Shown here in pieces: positions 1 to 7,785 of a DNA stretch of 33,049 bases (positions are counted from its first letter, which is position 1; every line of letters begins with the position of its first letter). A model generated the notes under the pieces. The model had not been told where the DNA came from. It saw only the letters and a program-made list of their open reading frames with translations, and made no database searches. The DNA is from QQUD01 sp039029915 (GTDB taxonomy: Bacteria; Chloroflexota; Anaerolineae; Promineifilales; Promineifilaceae): NCBI GenBank assembly GCA_039029915.1, contig JBCCFD010000029.1, forward strand, positions 1 through 33,049. Reading direction: 5' to 3'. The position numbers and the translations under genes are program-made.

Positions 1-586
1 CGATATCGCTTTCAGTAAGACGCATTTGGAGAGCATCTGTGGCAACCTCGTATTCTAGTAAAAGTTGCTCTAAGGCCTCTGCTTCTCCAACCGCATCTGC
101 TGTAAAAAGAGAGGCCTCTTTCCAAGCTGAGCTATCCTCAAATTCAAAAAGTACGGTTGGCGCAATCTGTGATAATTGACGATAAAAATCGCTCGCTAAG
201 CCAGTTAAGCCAATAATCAAATCGGGGTCAAGCGCTGTAAGGGCCTCGATGTTTGGTGGTGAACCAAGATCATCTATTTCTACCAGCAAATCTGCATAGT
301 CGGGATAATACTCCTCGATATCGTCAATAACTTGAAGCAGCGTACCAACGGGGGAGATACCTAAAGCGACTAGCGCCTCAGTAGAAACACCGCTTAATGA
401 TACGATCCGCTGTGGTAATTCAGGGACACAAACCGCATTGCCAAACAGCTTCTCATGGTCAAAAACGCGCTCATCAGCGGGGCATTCCGTCACGGCTTCC
501 TCAAATCTTATTCGGGAGCCGCAGGAAGCAAGCCATGGTCCAATCACCGTGATCAAAAAGAGGTGGGGCAAGAACCTTTTCTTCAT
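1..586 (-). CDS. Iron-siderophore-type ABC substrate-binding lipoprotein (3' end outside window)
   Basis: I translated this from the ATG at 586-584; 195 codons are visible and the frame is open to the window edge. The N-terminus (MKKRFL..., hydrophobic stretch, lipobox LASC at about residues 19-22) is a lipoprotein signal. After it comes the pattern of cluster-8 (FepB/FhuD/BtuF, TroA-like) binding proteins: AVCVPELPQRIVSLSGVSTEALVALGI, followed by IEALTALDPDLIIGL, typical of the first lobe. The protein would capture a ferric-siderophore or related chelate outside the membrane. It shares with the lipoprotein at 17205-18299 an unusual stretch near the mature N-terminus (C-x(8-11)-F-x-H-E-x-L then A-x-CVPE). 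No permease or ATPase of the FecCD/FepC type lies in the window. Its upstream region carries a GTTAA motif (663-681) also found before the other lipoprotein gene. Confidence 0.88.
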   Translation of the reverse strand, partial: MKKRFLPHLFLITVIGPWLASCGSRIRFEEAVTECPADERVFDHEKLFGNAVCVPELPQRIVSLSGVSTEALVALGISPVGTLLQVIDDIEEYYPDYADLLVEIDDLGSPPNIEALTALDPDLIIGLTGLASDFYRQLSQIAPTVLFEFEDSSAWKEASLFTADAVGEAEALEQLLLEYEVATDALQMRLTESDI

Positions 587-662
587 AGCGGTAATGGTAT
601 GACCGACCAGTTTTTGCCGTCCACTAACTCTGTTAATTTTGGGTTTACTGTCTGTGCAAATT

Positions 663-681
663 GGGGTTAACAGTGGTTAAA
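663..681. promoter_or_regulatory. GTTAA direct-repeat motif upstream of binding lipoprotein gene
   Basis: GGGGTTAAC, four bases, then GTTAAA, 77-95 bp before the ATG at 586. The same 19-bp arrangement, 16 of 19 identical, occurs at 18523-18541 upstream of the other siderophore-type lipoprotein gene. The GTTAA cores are 10 bp apart in both copies, one helical turn. A further GTTAA lies at 632-636. The likely role is a binding site for a shared regulator; this is inferred from the match and position only. Confidence 0.45.
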
Positions 682-721
682 AATGAGGAAGCATATCCCA
701 ATTAGGACATGCCAATGTGTT

Positions 722-779
722 GCAATGAGGGAGGTGGTTGATAAACTCCCTCATTGCGACGCTGCGGCTTTTAACCGCA
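722..779 (-). terminator. Tandem hairpins after aldehyde dehydrogenase gene
   Basis: Directly after the stop of the dehydrogenase gene (read on the minus strand) there is a small hairpin (TGCGG 763-767 with CCGCA 775-779). It is followed by a perfect 12-bp hairpin (GCAATGAGGGAG 722-733 with CTCCCTCATTGC 746-757, 12-nt loop). No clear U-run follows, so this may be a factor-assisted terminator or an mRNA end-stabilising structure rather than a classic intrinsic terminator. It separates the dehydrogenase gene from the lipoprotein gene at 586. Confidence 0.6.
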
Positions 780-786
780 TTCGTGA

Positions 787-2205
787 TTAAGAGATAATCG
801 CTTTTACTTCAAGGAACTCTTCTAAGCCCCAAAGACCCTTTTCACGGCCGTTTCCGGACTGTTTATAGCCACCAAAAGGAACATCCGTACTGCCAAAAGC
901 GTAATTGATATGAATCTGTCCGGCACGAATCCGCTTAGCAACACGTCGGGCGTGTTCTGCATCTTTTGAAACAACATAGCCCGCTAGCCCATACTCTGTA
1001 TCGTTAGCAATCTTGACTGCATCATCTTCATCTTCATACCCCAAGATCGTTAGCACAGGGCCAAAAATCTCTTCACGGGCGATCGTCATATCGTTCTGTA
1101 CGTTAGCAAAGACAGTCGGCTTAACATAGTAACCAGTCTCTAACCCGTCAGGCTTACCTGCACCACCTGCAATCAGCGTGGCGCCTTCGTCGATGCCGGT
1201 TTGGATCAGGCGCTGGATTTTCTCAAATTGAACATCACTCACGACGGGACCAATTTTGGTTCCTTCACTGTTTGGATCACCAGGGTTGATTCTATTTGCC
1301 GTTTGGCTAGCGACCTCAATCGCTTCTTCCATCCGGCTTTGAGGCACAAGCATCCGGCTTGGCGCATTACACGATTGACCACTATTTACCATCATGGCTT
1401 TCACGCCAACAGCAACCGCTCTTCCGAAATCAGCGCCTTCAAGAATAATGTTGGCTGATTTTCCACCAAGCTCTTGACTAACGCGCTTCACTGAATCAGC
1501 CGCGCCTTTAGCTACAGCAATACCGCCTCGAGTTGATCCCGTAAACGACATCATGTCAATATCAGGGTGTGCCGACATTGCCTCGCCGACCTCAATTCCA
1601 ATCCCGTTAACTAGATTGAATACCCCAGCAGGCACGCCCGCCTCATCAAGCACTTCCGTGAATATTAGCGCATCAATCGGTGCAATTTCACTTGGTTTGA
1701 GCAATACCGTACAGCCGGCTGCGAGGGCGGGAGCTACCTTAGAAACAATTTGATTAATCGGCCAGTTCCATGGGGTAATTAAACCGCAAACACCAATCGG
1801 TTCATGCGTGATCGTGGCGTTGCCCGCCGTTGATTCAAATTCAAAATTTTTAAGAGACCGAATGGCACTTTTTAGATGGTTTAACCCTACACCAGCTTGA
1901 GAGCCATGTGCTAAATCCTTCGGGGCACCCATCTCCATTGAAATGGCATCGGCAATATCATCATACCGTTTTTTGTAAACGTTAATAACTTCATTTAACA
2001 GATCAAGCCGTTCTTGTACGGTGGTCTGTGAGTATGTCTCGAAGGCAGCACGCGCCGCTTTGACAGCCTTATCCACATCAGCCGCTGAACCTAAGCTTAT
2101 CACCGCGAAGGGTTGTTCAGTAGCAGGGTTAATAACGTCCATTGTTTTTGGTTCTACTGGCGGAACCCATTCACCATTAATGTAAAAGTTTAAATATTCT
2201 TTCAT
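787..2205 (-). CDS. NAD(P)-dependent aldehyde dehydrogenase
   Basis: A 472-residue ALDH-superfamily enzyme that oxidises an aldehyde to the acid with NAD(P)+. It is full length for the family. Visible landmarks: TPWNWP (144-149, active-site Asn147), K170 in LLKPSE, FTGST (221-225, cofactor loop), QELGGK with general base Glu245, and GQSCNAPSR with catalytic Cys279. EEIFGPVL and the C-terminal PFGGYKQSGNGREKG segment are also present. The NAPSR after the Cys resembles the CddD/SSP0762-like branch, but the substrate cannot be assigned. The start follows a good ribosome site (AGGAGAT, 6-8 bases upstream). It lies downstream of the O-methyltransferase on the same strand and is closed by the hairpins at 722-779. 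No link to metal uptake is evident. Confidence 0.95.
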   Translation of the reverse strand: MKEYLNFYINGEWVPPVEPKTMDVINPATEQPFAVISLGSAADVDKAVKAARAAFETYSQTTVQERLDLLNEVINVYKKRYDDIADAISMEMGAPKDLAHGSQAGVGLNHLKSAIRSLKNFEFESTAGNATITHEPIGVCGLITPWNWPINQIVSKVAPALAAGCTVLLKPSEIAPIDALIFTEVLDEAGVPAGVFNLVNGIGIEVGEAMSAHPDIDMMSFTGSTRGGIAVAKGAADSVKRVSQELGGKSANIILEGADFGRAVAVGVKAMMVNSGQSCNAPSRMLVPQSRMEEAIEVASQTANRINPGDPNSEGTKIGPVVSDVQFEKIQRLIQTGIDEGATLIAGGAGKPDGLETGYYVKPTVFANVQNDMTIAREEIFGPVLTILGYEDEDDAVKIANDTEYGLAGYVVSKDAEHARRVAKRIRAGQIHINYAFGSTDVPFGGYKQSGNGREKGLWGLEEFLEVKAIIS

Positions 2206-2362
2206 CTTGATCTCCTATCGAAAACCTGCAAAGATTGCAGTCTTCAATTAATTGTTTGGTAAATAGAAAGAAATCTGCAAATTTTATTTCTAAATCTTTT
2301 CCGTTTACATCAAATATACATTGATTATTGATTATTTCACGAAGTCTAAGGTTGCTATTCAC
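2177..2362 (-). CDS. Possible small hypothetical protein
   Basis: A 61-codon frame that begins with GTG immediately after the TAA stop of the O-methyltransferase gene and ends 29 bases inside the aldehyde dehydrogenase frame. Translational coupling is conceivable because an AGGA lies about nine bases before the GTG. The product (starts MNSNLRLREI, ends ERIFKLLH) matches no family I recognise, has no signal or membrane segment, and is more AT-rich than its neighbours. It may be chance coding in the 157-bp spacer between two real genes. Confidence 0.2.
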   Translation of the reverse strand: MNSNLRLREIINNQCIFDVNGKDLEIKFADFFLFTKQLIEDCNLCRFSIGDQDERIFKLLH

Positions 2363-3052
2363 TTACCGTTTCCTAGCTAGCATGAGCCCGTCACCAATGG
2401 GCACCAGCGTCAAATCAACCCGACTGTCAGCATGGATTTTAGCGTTGAGCGCGCGAAGGGCGCTAGTATCTGCGTCCTGACGAGAGGCATTCGCAACCGC
2501 CCCTCCCCACAAGACATTATCGATGGCAATCAAACCACCCGGCCGGATTAGTTTAAGGCACTGTTCATAGTAAATATCGTACCCTGTTTTATCAGCATCA
2601 ATAAAGGCAAAATCGTAGGTACCCGCTTCATTTTCATCTAGCAGGCGCTGTAACGTCGCTGAAGCTGGCCCAATTTGCAGGTCAATTTTTTGAGCAACAC
2701 CGGCCTCTGCCCAGTACCGTTGACCAATACTTGTCCAATCCTCGCTGACGTCGCAAGCCACAACACGGCCGTTTTCCGGTAGAGCCAGTGCGGTACATAG
2801 GGTCGAATAGCCCGTGAATACCCCAACTTCAATCGTGCGCTGAGCATTAATCAACTGGACCAAAAGCCCCAAAAATTGAGCTTGATTTTGACCCAACTGC
2901 ATGTCTCCATACTGCATTTGGCTCGTTTCTTGCCGTAATCGTTGTTTAACGGCCGTGTCTCGGACCGACACTTGATTGATATAGTTTGCCAGCTCGGCAC
3001 TCATACCGACATGCCGTCGCCAGCCCCCAAAAAGATTGTTTAGTAAACCCAT
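2363..3052 (-). CDS. SAM-dependent O-methyltransferase (caffeoyl-CoA/catechol type)
   Basis: A 229-residue class I methyltransferase of the Methyltransf_3 family, whose members methylate catechol-like hydroxyls with S-adenosylmethionine and a divalent metal. SAM motif I is EVGVFTGYS (75-83), and an acidic residue ends the next strand (CDVSEDW, 100-106). The metal-binding DADK (152-155) and DNVLWGG (178-184) are in the expected order, and the length is normal. The N-terminal extension MGLLNNLFGGWRR is slightly longer than usual. The gene lies in the same direction as the ABC exporter upstream (92 bp gap) and the dehydrogenase downstream. A catechol substrate would fit siderophore chemistry, but that is speculation. 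Confidence 0.9.
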   Translation of the reverse strand: MGLLNNLFGGWRRHVGMSAELANYINQVSVRDTAVKQRLRQETSQMQYGDMQLGQNQAQFLGLLVQLINAQRTIEVGVFTGYSTLCTALALPENGRVVACDVSEDWTSIGQRYWAEAGVAQKIDLQIGPASATLQRLLDENEAGTYDFAFIDADKTGYDIYYEQCLKLIRPGGLIAIDNVLWGGAVANASRQDADTSALRALNAKIHADSRVDLTLVPIGDGLMLARKR

Positions 3053-3144
3053 TCACCCATTCCCTTGGTTAGCAGAAAGCGACAAACTGTAGCCGCCAAC
3101 CAAACTGTCTGCAAAATTAATCAAAACCGATAAATCTGCCCCCA

Positions 3145-4878
3145 TCAAACCGCCTGACCCGCCAACAGCCGCGCATACAGCCCACCCTGCTGCGTGATTT
3201 CGTCATGATTACCAAGTTCGACAACGCGCCCTTCGTCAAGAACAGCTATTTGGTTCGCATTCCGAATCGTTGAAAGCCGATGGGCGATCACGACACTGGT
3301 ACGGCCAGCCATTAGCTTGCCAAGGGCGGCCTGGATCTGCGCTTCGGTCTGCGTGTCCACTGAAGAGGTTGCCTCATCCAGAATCAATATCGGCGCATCT
3401 TTCAAAATGGCTCGGGCGATACTAATTCGCTGTTTTTGACCACCAGAAAGCTTAATCCCGCGCTCGCCTACCAATGTTTCATACCCATTTGGCAATTCTA
3501 AAATAAAGTTGTGGGCATCAGCCACCTTAGCCGCCGCTATAATTTCTTCATCCGTGGCGTCAGGCTTAGCAAAACGAATATTTTCTTTAACACTGGCATA
3601 GAAGAGAAAGACATCTTGCAAAACCATGCTCAAATTGCCGCGCAGATTTTCTAGCTGCAAAGCCCGTAAATCATGCCCATCCAACAGGATTTTGCCTCCC
3701 TGTGGATCATAAAAACGTGACAGCAAATTGGCCAAAGTGCTCTTGCCGGCTCCGGTCGGACCAACAATAGCCAATGTTTCGCCAGCTGGGACAGAAAGTG
3801 ATACATTTTGCAAAACGTTTTCCTCTTGATACGCAAAGGTTACGTTTTCAAGCGTTAAATCCCCTTTGATAGACTCTAGCGCAATGCCATCAGGGAGTTC
3901 GTCAATGTCTGGTTTTGCTGAAAGCACCTCGCGGATACGGCGCAGGCTGGCAACGCCTCGTTCGAGCCATTCACCAATAGAGGCCAGCTGCCAAAGCGGT
4001 TGATAAACACCAGCTAGATACAGCACAAAGGCGACGAGGTCTTCAATTTGTAAACGGCCGTTTAAAACGCGCACGGCGCCTAACCCGACCGCAATCACCG
4101 TACTTAGTCCGGTAGCGCCTTCAATTAAGGGAAACATCCCCGCCACAATCTGCCGAGCCCGTATCTGATAGGTTGCCAGCTGTTTAGACAGTCCCACGAC
4201 CCGATTCAGCTCGTAGTTTTCTCGATTGTAAATTTGAATATCACGAATACCGGAAAGATTGTCCTGCACAAGCGCGCTCACCTCTCCCATATTGTCAGCT
4301 TCTGCTTGAAAGATCTTTATGGCAGGTCGGCGCATAATCAATATGGTCAAGATGATGAAGGGGAGCGGTGCAAATGCCAGCAGGGTTAGCCACGGATCAA
4401 TTGACAGCAAGATGGCAAGAACCCCTAATGACAGCAAGATGCTAACTAAGAAATCGTACACCGCATCTGCAATAATTGGCTCTAAATTGTCGGTATCCTT
4501 GAGGACTCTAGAAACAACTTCACCCGTTTGCCGTTCAGCATAGTAGACGGGTGAAAAACGCTGGAGCTGTTGATACAGCGCTGAACGTAAATCGTGGCAC
4601 ACGTTCCACGCCACCACGTGGGAGTGGTGAAAACTTAAATACTGACCGTAACTACGCACCCCATAAGCCAGCAAAAGCAAAACGGCCGTTCCAATGACTT
4701 GATTCTGAACGGCCGCCACTTCACCATCTGCCGTGCGCAAAATGCGGATCAGATTCCGCACCAGCCAGGGCACAAATAACCCACCGCCAGTCACCGCCAC
4801 CACACTCAAAAACACAAGCAGTATGCGCCAACGATAAGGGGTTAAAAATGGTTTTATTGTTTGCCATGCTCTGTTCAT
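3145..4878 (-). CDS. ABC exporter, fused membrane and ATPase domains (homodimer type)
   Basis: A 577-residue half-transporter of the MsbA/LmrA (ABCB) type: six-helix membrane domain (about 15-310) followed by a nucleotide-binding domain. Walker A is GPTGAGKST (373-381), the Q-loop is LQDVFLF (from 420), the signature is LSGGQKQR (478-485), Walker B and D-loop are LILDEATSSVD (498-508), and the switch histidine is H533. All catalytic residues are present, so a homodimer is plausible. It differs from the eight paired half-transporters to the right. Its D-loop is SSVD, it lacks their FIDWRMAL helix motif and their C-terminal Trp motif, and it stands alone. It is therefore probably a conventional lipid or drug exporter unrelated to them in role. 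It is flanked by oppF (64 bp upstream) and the methyltransferase. Confidence 0.93.
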   Translation of the reverse strand: MNRAWQTIKPFLTPYRWRILLVFLSVVAVTGGGLFVPWLVRNLIRILRTADGEVAAVQNQVIGTAVLLLLAYGVRSYGQYLSFHHSHVVAWNVCHDLRSALYQQLQRFSPVYYAERQTGEVVSRVLKDTDNLEPIIADAVYDFLVSILLSLGVLAILLSIDPWLTLLAFAPLPFIILTILIMRRPAIKIFQAEADNMGEVSALVQDNLSGIRDIQIYNRENYELNRVVGLSKQLATYQIRARQIVAGMFPLIEGATGLSTVIAVGLGAVRVLNGRLQIEDLVAFVLYLAGVYQPLWQLASIGEWLERGVASLRRIREVLSAKPDIDELPDGIALESIKGDLTLENVTFAYQEENVLQNVSLSVPAGETLAIVGPTGAGKSTLANLLSRFYDPQGGKILLDGHDLRALQLENLRGNLSMVLQDVFLFYASVKENIRFAKPDATDEEIIAAAKVADAHNFILELPNGYETLVGERGIKLSGGQKQRISIARAILKDAPILILDEATSSVDTQTEAQIQAALGKLMAGRTSVVIAHRLSTIRNANQIAVLDEGRVVELGNHDEITQQGGLYARLLAGQAV

Positions 4879-4942
4879 ACTCAGTCTTACCCCATCTTCA
4901 AAACCGTTGTATTAGAGACATGTCTTCTCTATTTTCTACCGC

Positions 4943-5926
4943 TTACTTGGCCCGGCTAGACGCAACCCAGTGTCCGGGGCTAACCTCCGTCATTTCCGAG
5001 TCCATTTCACCATAGTTAAAGTTGGGGTCCATAATCAAACGCTCGCGTTTTTTCTCAATATCTGGATCAGGAATAGGTACCGCAGAAAGCAAAACCTGAG
5101 TGTAAGGATGGAGCGGGTTTTGGTAGAGTTCATCCGTATCTGCTAATTCCACAATGCGCCCTTTAAACATCACGGCGACTCGCTTACAAACATTGCGAAT
5201 CATGCTCAAATCATGGGCAATAAACAGATAAGTAATGTTGAACTCTTCTTGCAAATCTTGAAGTAGGTTCACTACCTGCGCTTGAATAGACACATCCAAA
5301 GCTGAAATAGGCTCATCGGCCACAATAAACTCTGGATTGATAGCTAACGCCCGAGCAATACCAATGCGCTGACGCTGACCGCCCGAAAACTCATGAGGGT
5401 AGCGGCGTACGAACTTTGGGTTTAACCCTACTCGTACTAATAGCTCCTGCACAATTTCAAGCCGTTCAGTGCTGTTTTCACCAATCTTATGAATCTCTAG
5501 TGCTTCACTGATGATATTGCCAACCGGCATACGTGGGTCAAGCGAAGAGTAGGGGTCTTGAAAAATCATCTGCATTCTCTTGCGTGCTTCTTTCAGATTG
5601 TTGCCTCGCAACTGCGTTACATCAACCCCATCAAAGATAACATTGCCAGCCGTTGGCCGATGAAGCTGGATGATAGCACGCCCGGTTGTGCTTTTACCAC
5701 TACCCGATTCACCCACTAAACCCAAGGTTTCACCGCGGTAAATGTCAAAACTGATATCGTCAACCGCCTTGATAGCCCCAACTTCTCGCTGAATGATCCC
5801 TTTCTTAATTGGAAAATATTTCTTCAGATTACGAACCTGGATCAATGGTCCTGAATCACCATCTGTCGATGATCCATGTTTTTGAAAGTAGTCAGTCGCC
5901 TTTCGGGTACTTGTTAAATCAGCCAT
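4943..5926 (-). CDS. Oligopeptide/dipeptide ABC transporter ATPase, OppF/DppF type
   Basis: A 327-residue ATPase of peptide/nickel-type importers. Motifs (numbered from the TTG one codon upstream): Walker A GESGSGKST (73-81), MIFQDPYSSLDPR Q-loop (121-133), FSGGQRQR (181-188), ADEPISALD (204-212), H239. The C-terminal NPLHPYTQVLLSAVP segment is the usual oligopeptide-transporter extension. I prefer the ATG at 5926 to the preceding TTG, since GGAG lies about 10 bases upstream. The gene overlaps the OppD-like gene by 8 bp, so the two are translationally coupled. The C-terminal tail (MDPNFNYGEMDSEMTEVSPGHWVAS) lacks the cysteine motif often found there. No OppB/OppC permease or peptide-binding protein is in the window. 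Confidence 0.93.
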   Translation of the reverse strand: MADLTSTRKATDYFQKHGSSTDGDSGPLIQVRNLKKYFPIKKGIIQREVGAIKAVDDISFDIYRGETLGLVGESGSGKSTTGRAIIQLHRPTAGNVIFDGVDVTQLRGNNLKEARKRMQMIFQDPYSSLDPRMPVGNIISEALEIHKIGENSTERLEIVQELLVRVGLNPKFVRRYPHEFSGGQRQRIGIARALAINPEFIVADEPISALDVSIQAQVVNLLQDLQEEFNITYLFIAHDLSMIRNVCKRVAVMFKGRIVELADTDELYQNPLHPYTQVLLSAVPIPDPDIEKKRERLIMDPNFNYGEMDSEMTEVSPGHWVASSRAK

Positions 5927-6950
5927 CAAATTTCATCTCCCTACGTCGTTTTAGTTCGTCTGCGGCCACTTCGCGTAAATCATACCAAGCAGCAACTAAA
6001 TGCTTTGGATCTCCGTTGTCTACAGGTTTCAATATGGGCGTCTCAGTGTAGCAGCGCTCCGTTGCATATGGGTTGCGTGGTGCAAAAGGATCGCCAACTG
6101 GCTCTTGCAACATCTCAGGGGGCACACCTTCAATTGCTGTCAGCCGGGTGCCGCTGGCTTGATCAACACGCGGAAGCGAATTCAACAGGCCAAGAGTGTA
6201 GGCATTCCGAGTGTCTTTAAACACCGAGCGCACTGGGCCCCGTTCAACAATCTGACCACCGTACATCACCTGGATGGTGTCCGAGATACCAGCCACTACA
6301 CCCAGATCATGCGTAATCCAAATGAGCGCCATCCCAAGCTTTTCCTTAAGATTCGCAACGAGCTCAATAATTTGAGCTTGGATTGTCACGTCAAGCGCTG
6401 TGGTTGGTTCATCAGCAATTAGCAGTTGAGGATTACTGGAAAGCGCCATAGCAATCATCACGCGCTGACGCATCCCACCAGAAAATTGGTGTGGAAAATC
6501 ATCCAATCGCTTTTTAGGATCCACAATACCAACTAAATCCAGCAGCTCTGCAGTTCGATTCGTGGCTTGCTCTTTTGAAAATCCCAGATGCAACATGATT
6601 GACTCATTAATTTGCTCACCAATGGTCAAAACGGGGTTGAGCGAAGACATTGGGTCTTGAAAGATCATGGCAATTTCTCCACCACGAACGCGTCGCATCT
6701 CTTCATTAGACAATTTAAGCAAATCTTGTCCTTTGAAAATAATCTCGCCCTCAACGATTTTACCAGGTGGCGACGGCACTAAGCGTAAAATCGAAAGCGC
6801 ATGCACGCTTTTTCCACTACCGCTCTCACCTACAACCCCTAATGATTCGCCCTCGTTTAGCTGGTAAGAAATATCATTTACAGCGTGAACAACACCGTTT
6901 TCAGTGTAAAAATATGTCTTTAGGTTTCTTAATTCTAAAAGTGGCTGCAT
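5919..6950 (-). CDS. Oligopeptide/dipeptide ABC transporter ATPase, OppD/DppD type
   Basis: A 343-residue ATPase, partner of the overlapping OppF-like protein. Walker A is GESGSGKS (41-48), Q-loop IFQDPMSSLNP (96-106), signature FSGGMRQR (156-163), Walker B/D-loop ADEPTTALD (179-187), H214. The C-terminal oligopeptide extension is present (EGVPPEM, GDPFAPRNPYATERC). The customary cysteines of GCxFxPRC are replaced (GDPFAPRN), leaving only Cys300, so the iron-sulfur-type motif of many DppD proteins is lost. The pair would energise uptake through permeases encoded elsewhere. The upstream 846 bp holds no gene, so these ATPases start their own transcript or are reached by read-through of the hairpin-rich region. 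Confidence 0.93.
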   Translation of the reverse strand: MQPLLELRNLKTYFYTENGVVHAVNDISYQLNEGESLGVVGESGSGKSVHALSILRLVPSPPGKIVEGEIIFKGQDLLKLSNEEMRRVRGGEIAMIFQDPMSSLNPVLTIGEQINESIMLHLGFSKEQATNRTAELLDLVGIVDPKKRLDDFPHQFSGGMRQRVMIAMALSSNPQLLIADEPTTALDVTIQAQIIELVANLKEKLGMALIWITHDLGVVAGISDTIQVMYGGQIVERGPVRSVFKDTRNAYTLGLLNSLPRVDQASGTRLTAIEGVPPEMLQEPVGDPFAPRNPYATERCYTETPILKPVDNGDPKHLVAAWYDLREVAADELKRRREMKFDG

Positions 6951-6999
6951 ATTTTTCTACGTCTCCTTCTAACTTGTTTCTAAACACATAAGGTTGATG

Positions 7000-7094
7000 T
7001 GAAAACCAAAAGGTATCTTGAAAAAGACATGTTGATCTTTTTGATTTTCACTAAGTAAATTTCACATTTTCAAGATATTTTGTGAAACTTACCT
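7000..7094 (-). repeat. Interspersed repeat, copy 1
   Basis: Read on the minus strand from 7094, this matches 12056-12164 on the plus strand. The first 27 bases agree at 24 positions, and the end contains two identical 12-base blocks (CTTTTTCAAGAT and TTTTGGTTTTCA). The middle is more divergent, with a gap. Internal inverted repeats are GTAAATTTCACA (7055-7066) with TGTGAAACTTAC (7081-7092; 11 of 12), and TATCTTGAAAA (7014-7024) with TTTTCAAGATA (7067-7077; perfect 11 bp). The second pairing arm lies in the loop of the first, giving interleaved (pseudoknot-like) pairing in both copies. Confidence 0.7.
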
Positions 7095-7125
7095 ATTATC
7101 GTGCAATAAGTTTATTACTTTGTTT

Positions 7126-7174
7126 AAACGGAAAGCTTTTACTGCAATCTTTTTCAAGCGACTTCTTTCCGTTT
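7126..7174. other. 10-bp inverted repeat (hairpin)
   Basis: AAACGGAAAG (7126-7135) pairs perfectly with CTTTCCGTTT (7165-7174). Its loop contains CTTTTTCAAG (7149-7158), which is complementary to 7017-7026 inside the neighbouring interspersed repeat and could compete with that repeat's own pairing. Confidence 0.5.
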
Positions 7175-7334
7175 GCCTATTTCATATTAATAAATTGATT
7201 GAATTAACCTTCGCTGAAGTAGAGCCCGACGGTATTCAACCAAACTTGATACCTATTTTGCTCATCCCACTCAATGAAAAATATGCATCATTATAGTGAT
7301 CTTCTCGCTGTAATCGAATTGTGCCTTGATTTTA

Positions 7335-7516
7335 GAGCGAGGACGAGCTTAAAAAGCGTTCAAGATGCCCCACCTATACTTTATGTAAAGCAAACCCGTT
7401 TATTATTGATTGACTCACATCAAAACCGAACAAATCCTGCTAAATCTATTATTTCCAAAGGATGTAAGTGCAAGGTTGCCTGTTCAAAATTGAGATGGAT
7501 TAGCTCGTTCTCGCTC
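7335..7516. repeat. 182-bp element with 15-bp terminal inverted repeats
   Basis: GAGCGAGGACGAGCT (7335-7349) and AGCTCGTTCTCGCTC (7502-7516) are inverted repeats with 14 of 15 matches. The interior has no plausible coding sequence and contains a small CTTTA/TAAAG hairpin. The size and layout suggest a MITE-like non-autonomous element or a long-range RNA stem. I see no clear target-site duplication next to the ends. Confidence 0.45.
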
Positions 7517-7607
7517 AAACATATGCTAAAGTTGGCCACATTTGTTTGTAGGATATTTCAGACCTTTATCCATATCTCATTATCTCCTCTCCTGAAAATA
7601 ATGATGG

Positions 7608-7785
7608 CAACCTAAACATGTGGAGGTTTTAGGTTGTATTGTCATGTTCACTTCCTTGTTATAGAAGGAATGACGGTAAGTGTTCCGAAGCTTCTAGTTT
7701 GAAAACCTTGTTAGATGAATACTTCGGAACCTCGAGGAAACGAAGATTATGGCTGTGGTTTTCTTCAAAGCAGGAGCTTCGTTTC
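7608..7785. other. Cluster of hairpins with complementary loops downstream of ecfA
   Basis: Four inverted repeats stand in a row. They are CAACCTAAA/TTTAGGTTG (7608-7616/7628-7636), TTCCTT/AAGGAA (7652-7657/7665-7670), GTTCCGAAG/CTTCGGAAC (7682-7690/7722-7730) and GAAACGAAG/CTTCGTTTC (7737-7745/7777-7785). The loop of the third contains GAAAACC (7701-7707) and the loop of the fourth GGTTTTC (7757-7763), which are exact complements, so a kissing-loop interaction is possible. The cluster starts 12 bases after the ecfA stop when read on the minus strand and may serve as its transcript end. Confidence 0.5.

Noticed and set aside
7274..7615. 113-codon plus-strand frame in the 846-bp gene-free region
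   Set aside because: No ribosome site or domain pattern; it spans the 182-bp inverted-repeat element, and the composition looks like noncoding DNA.
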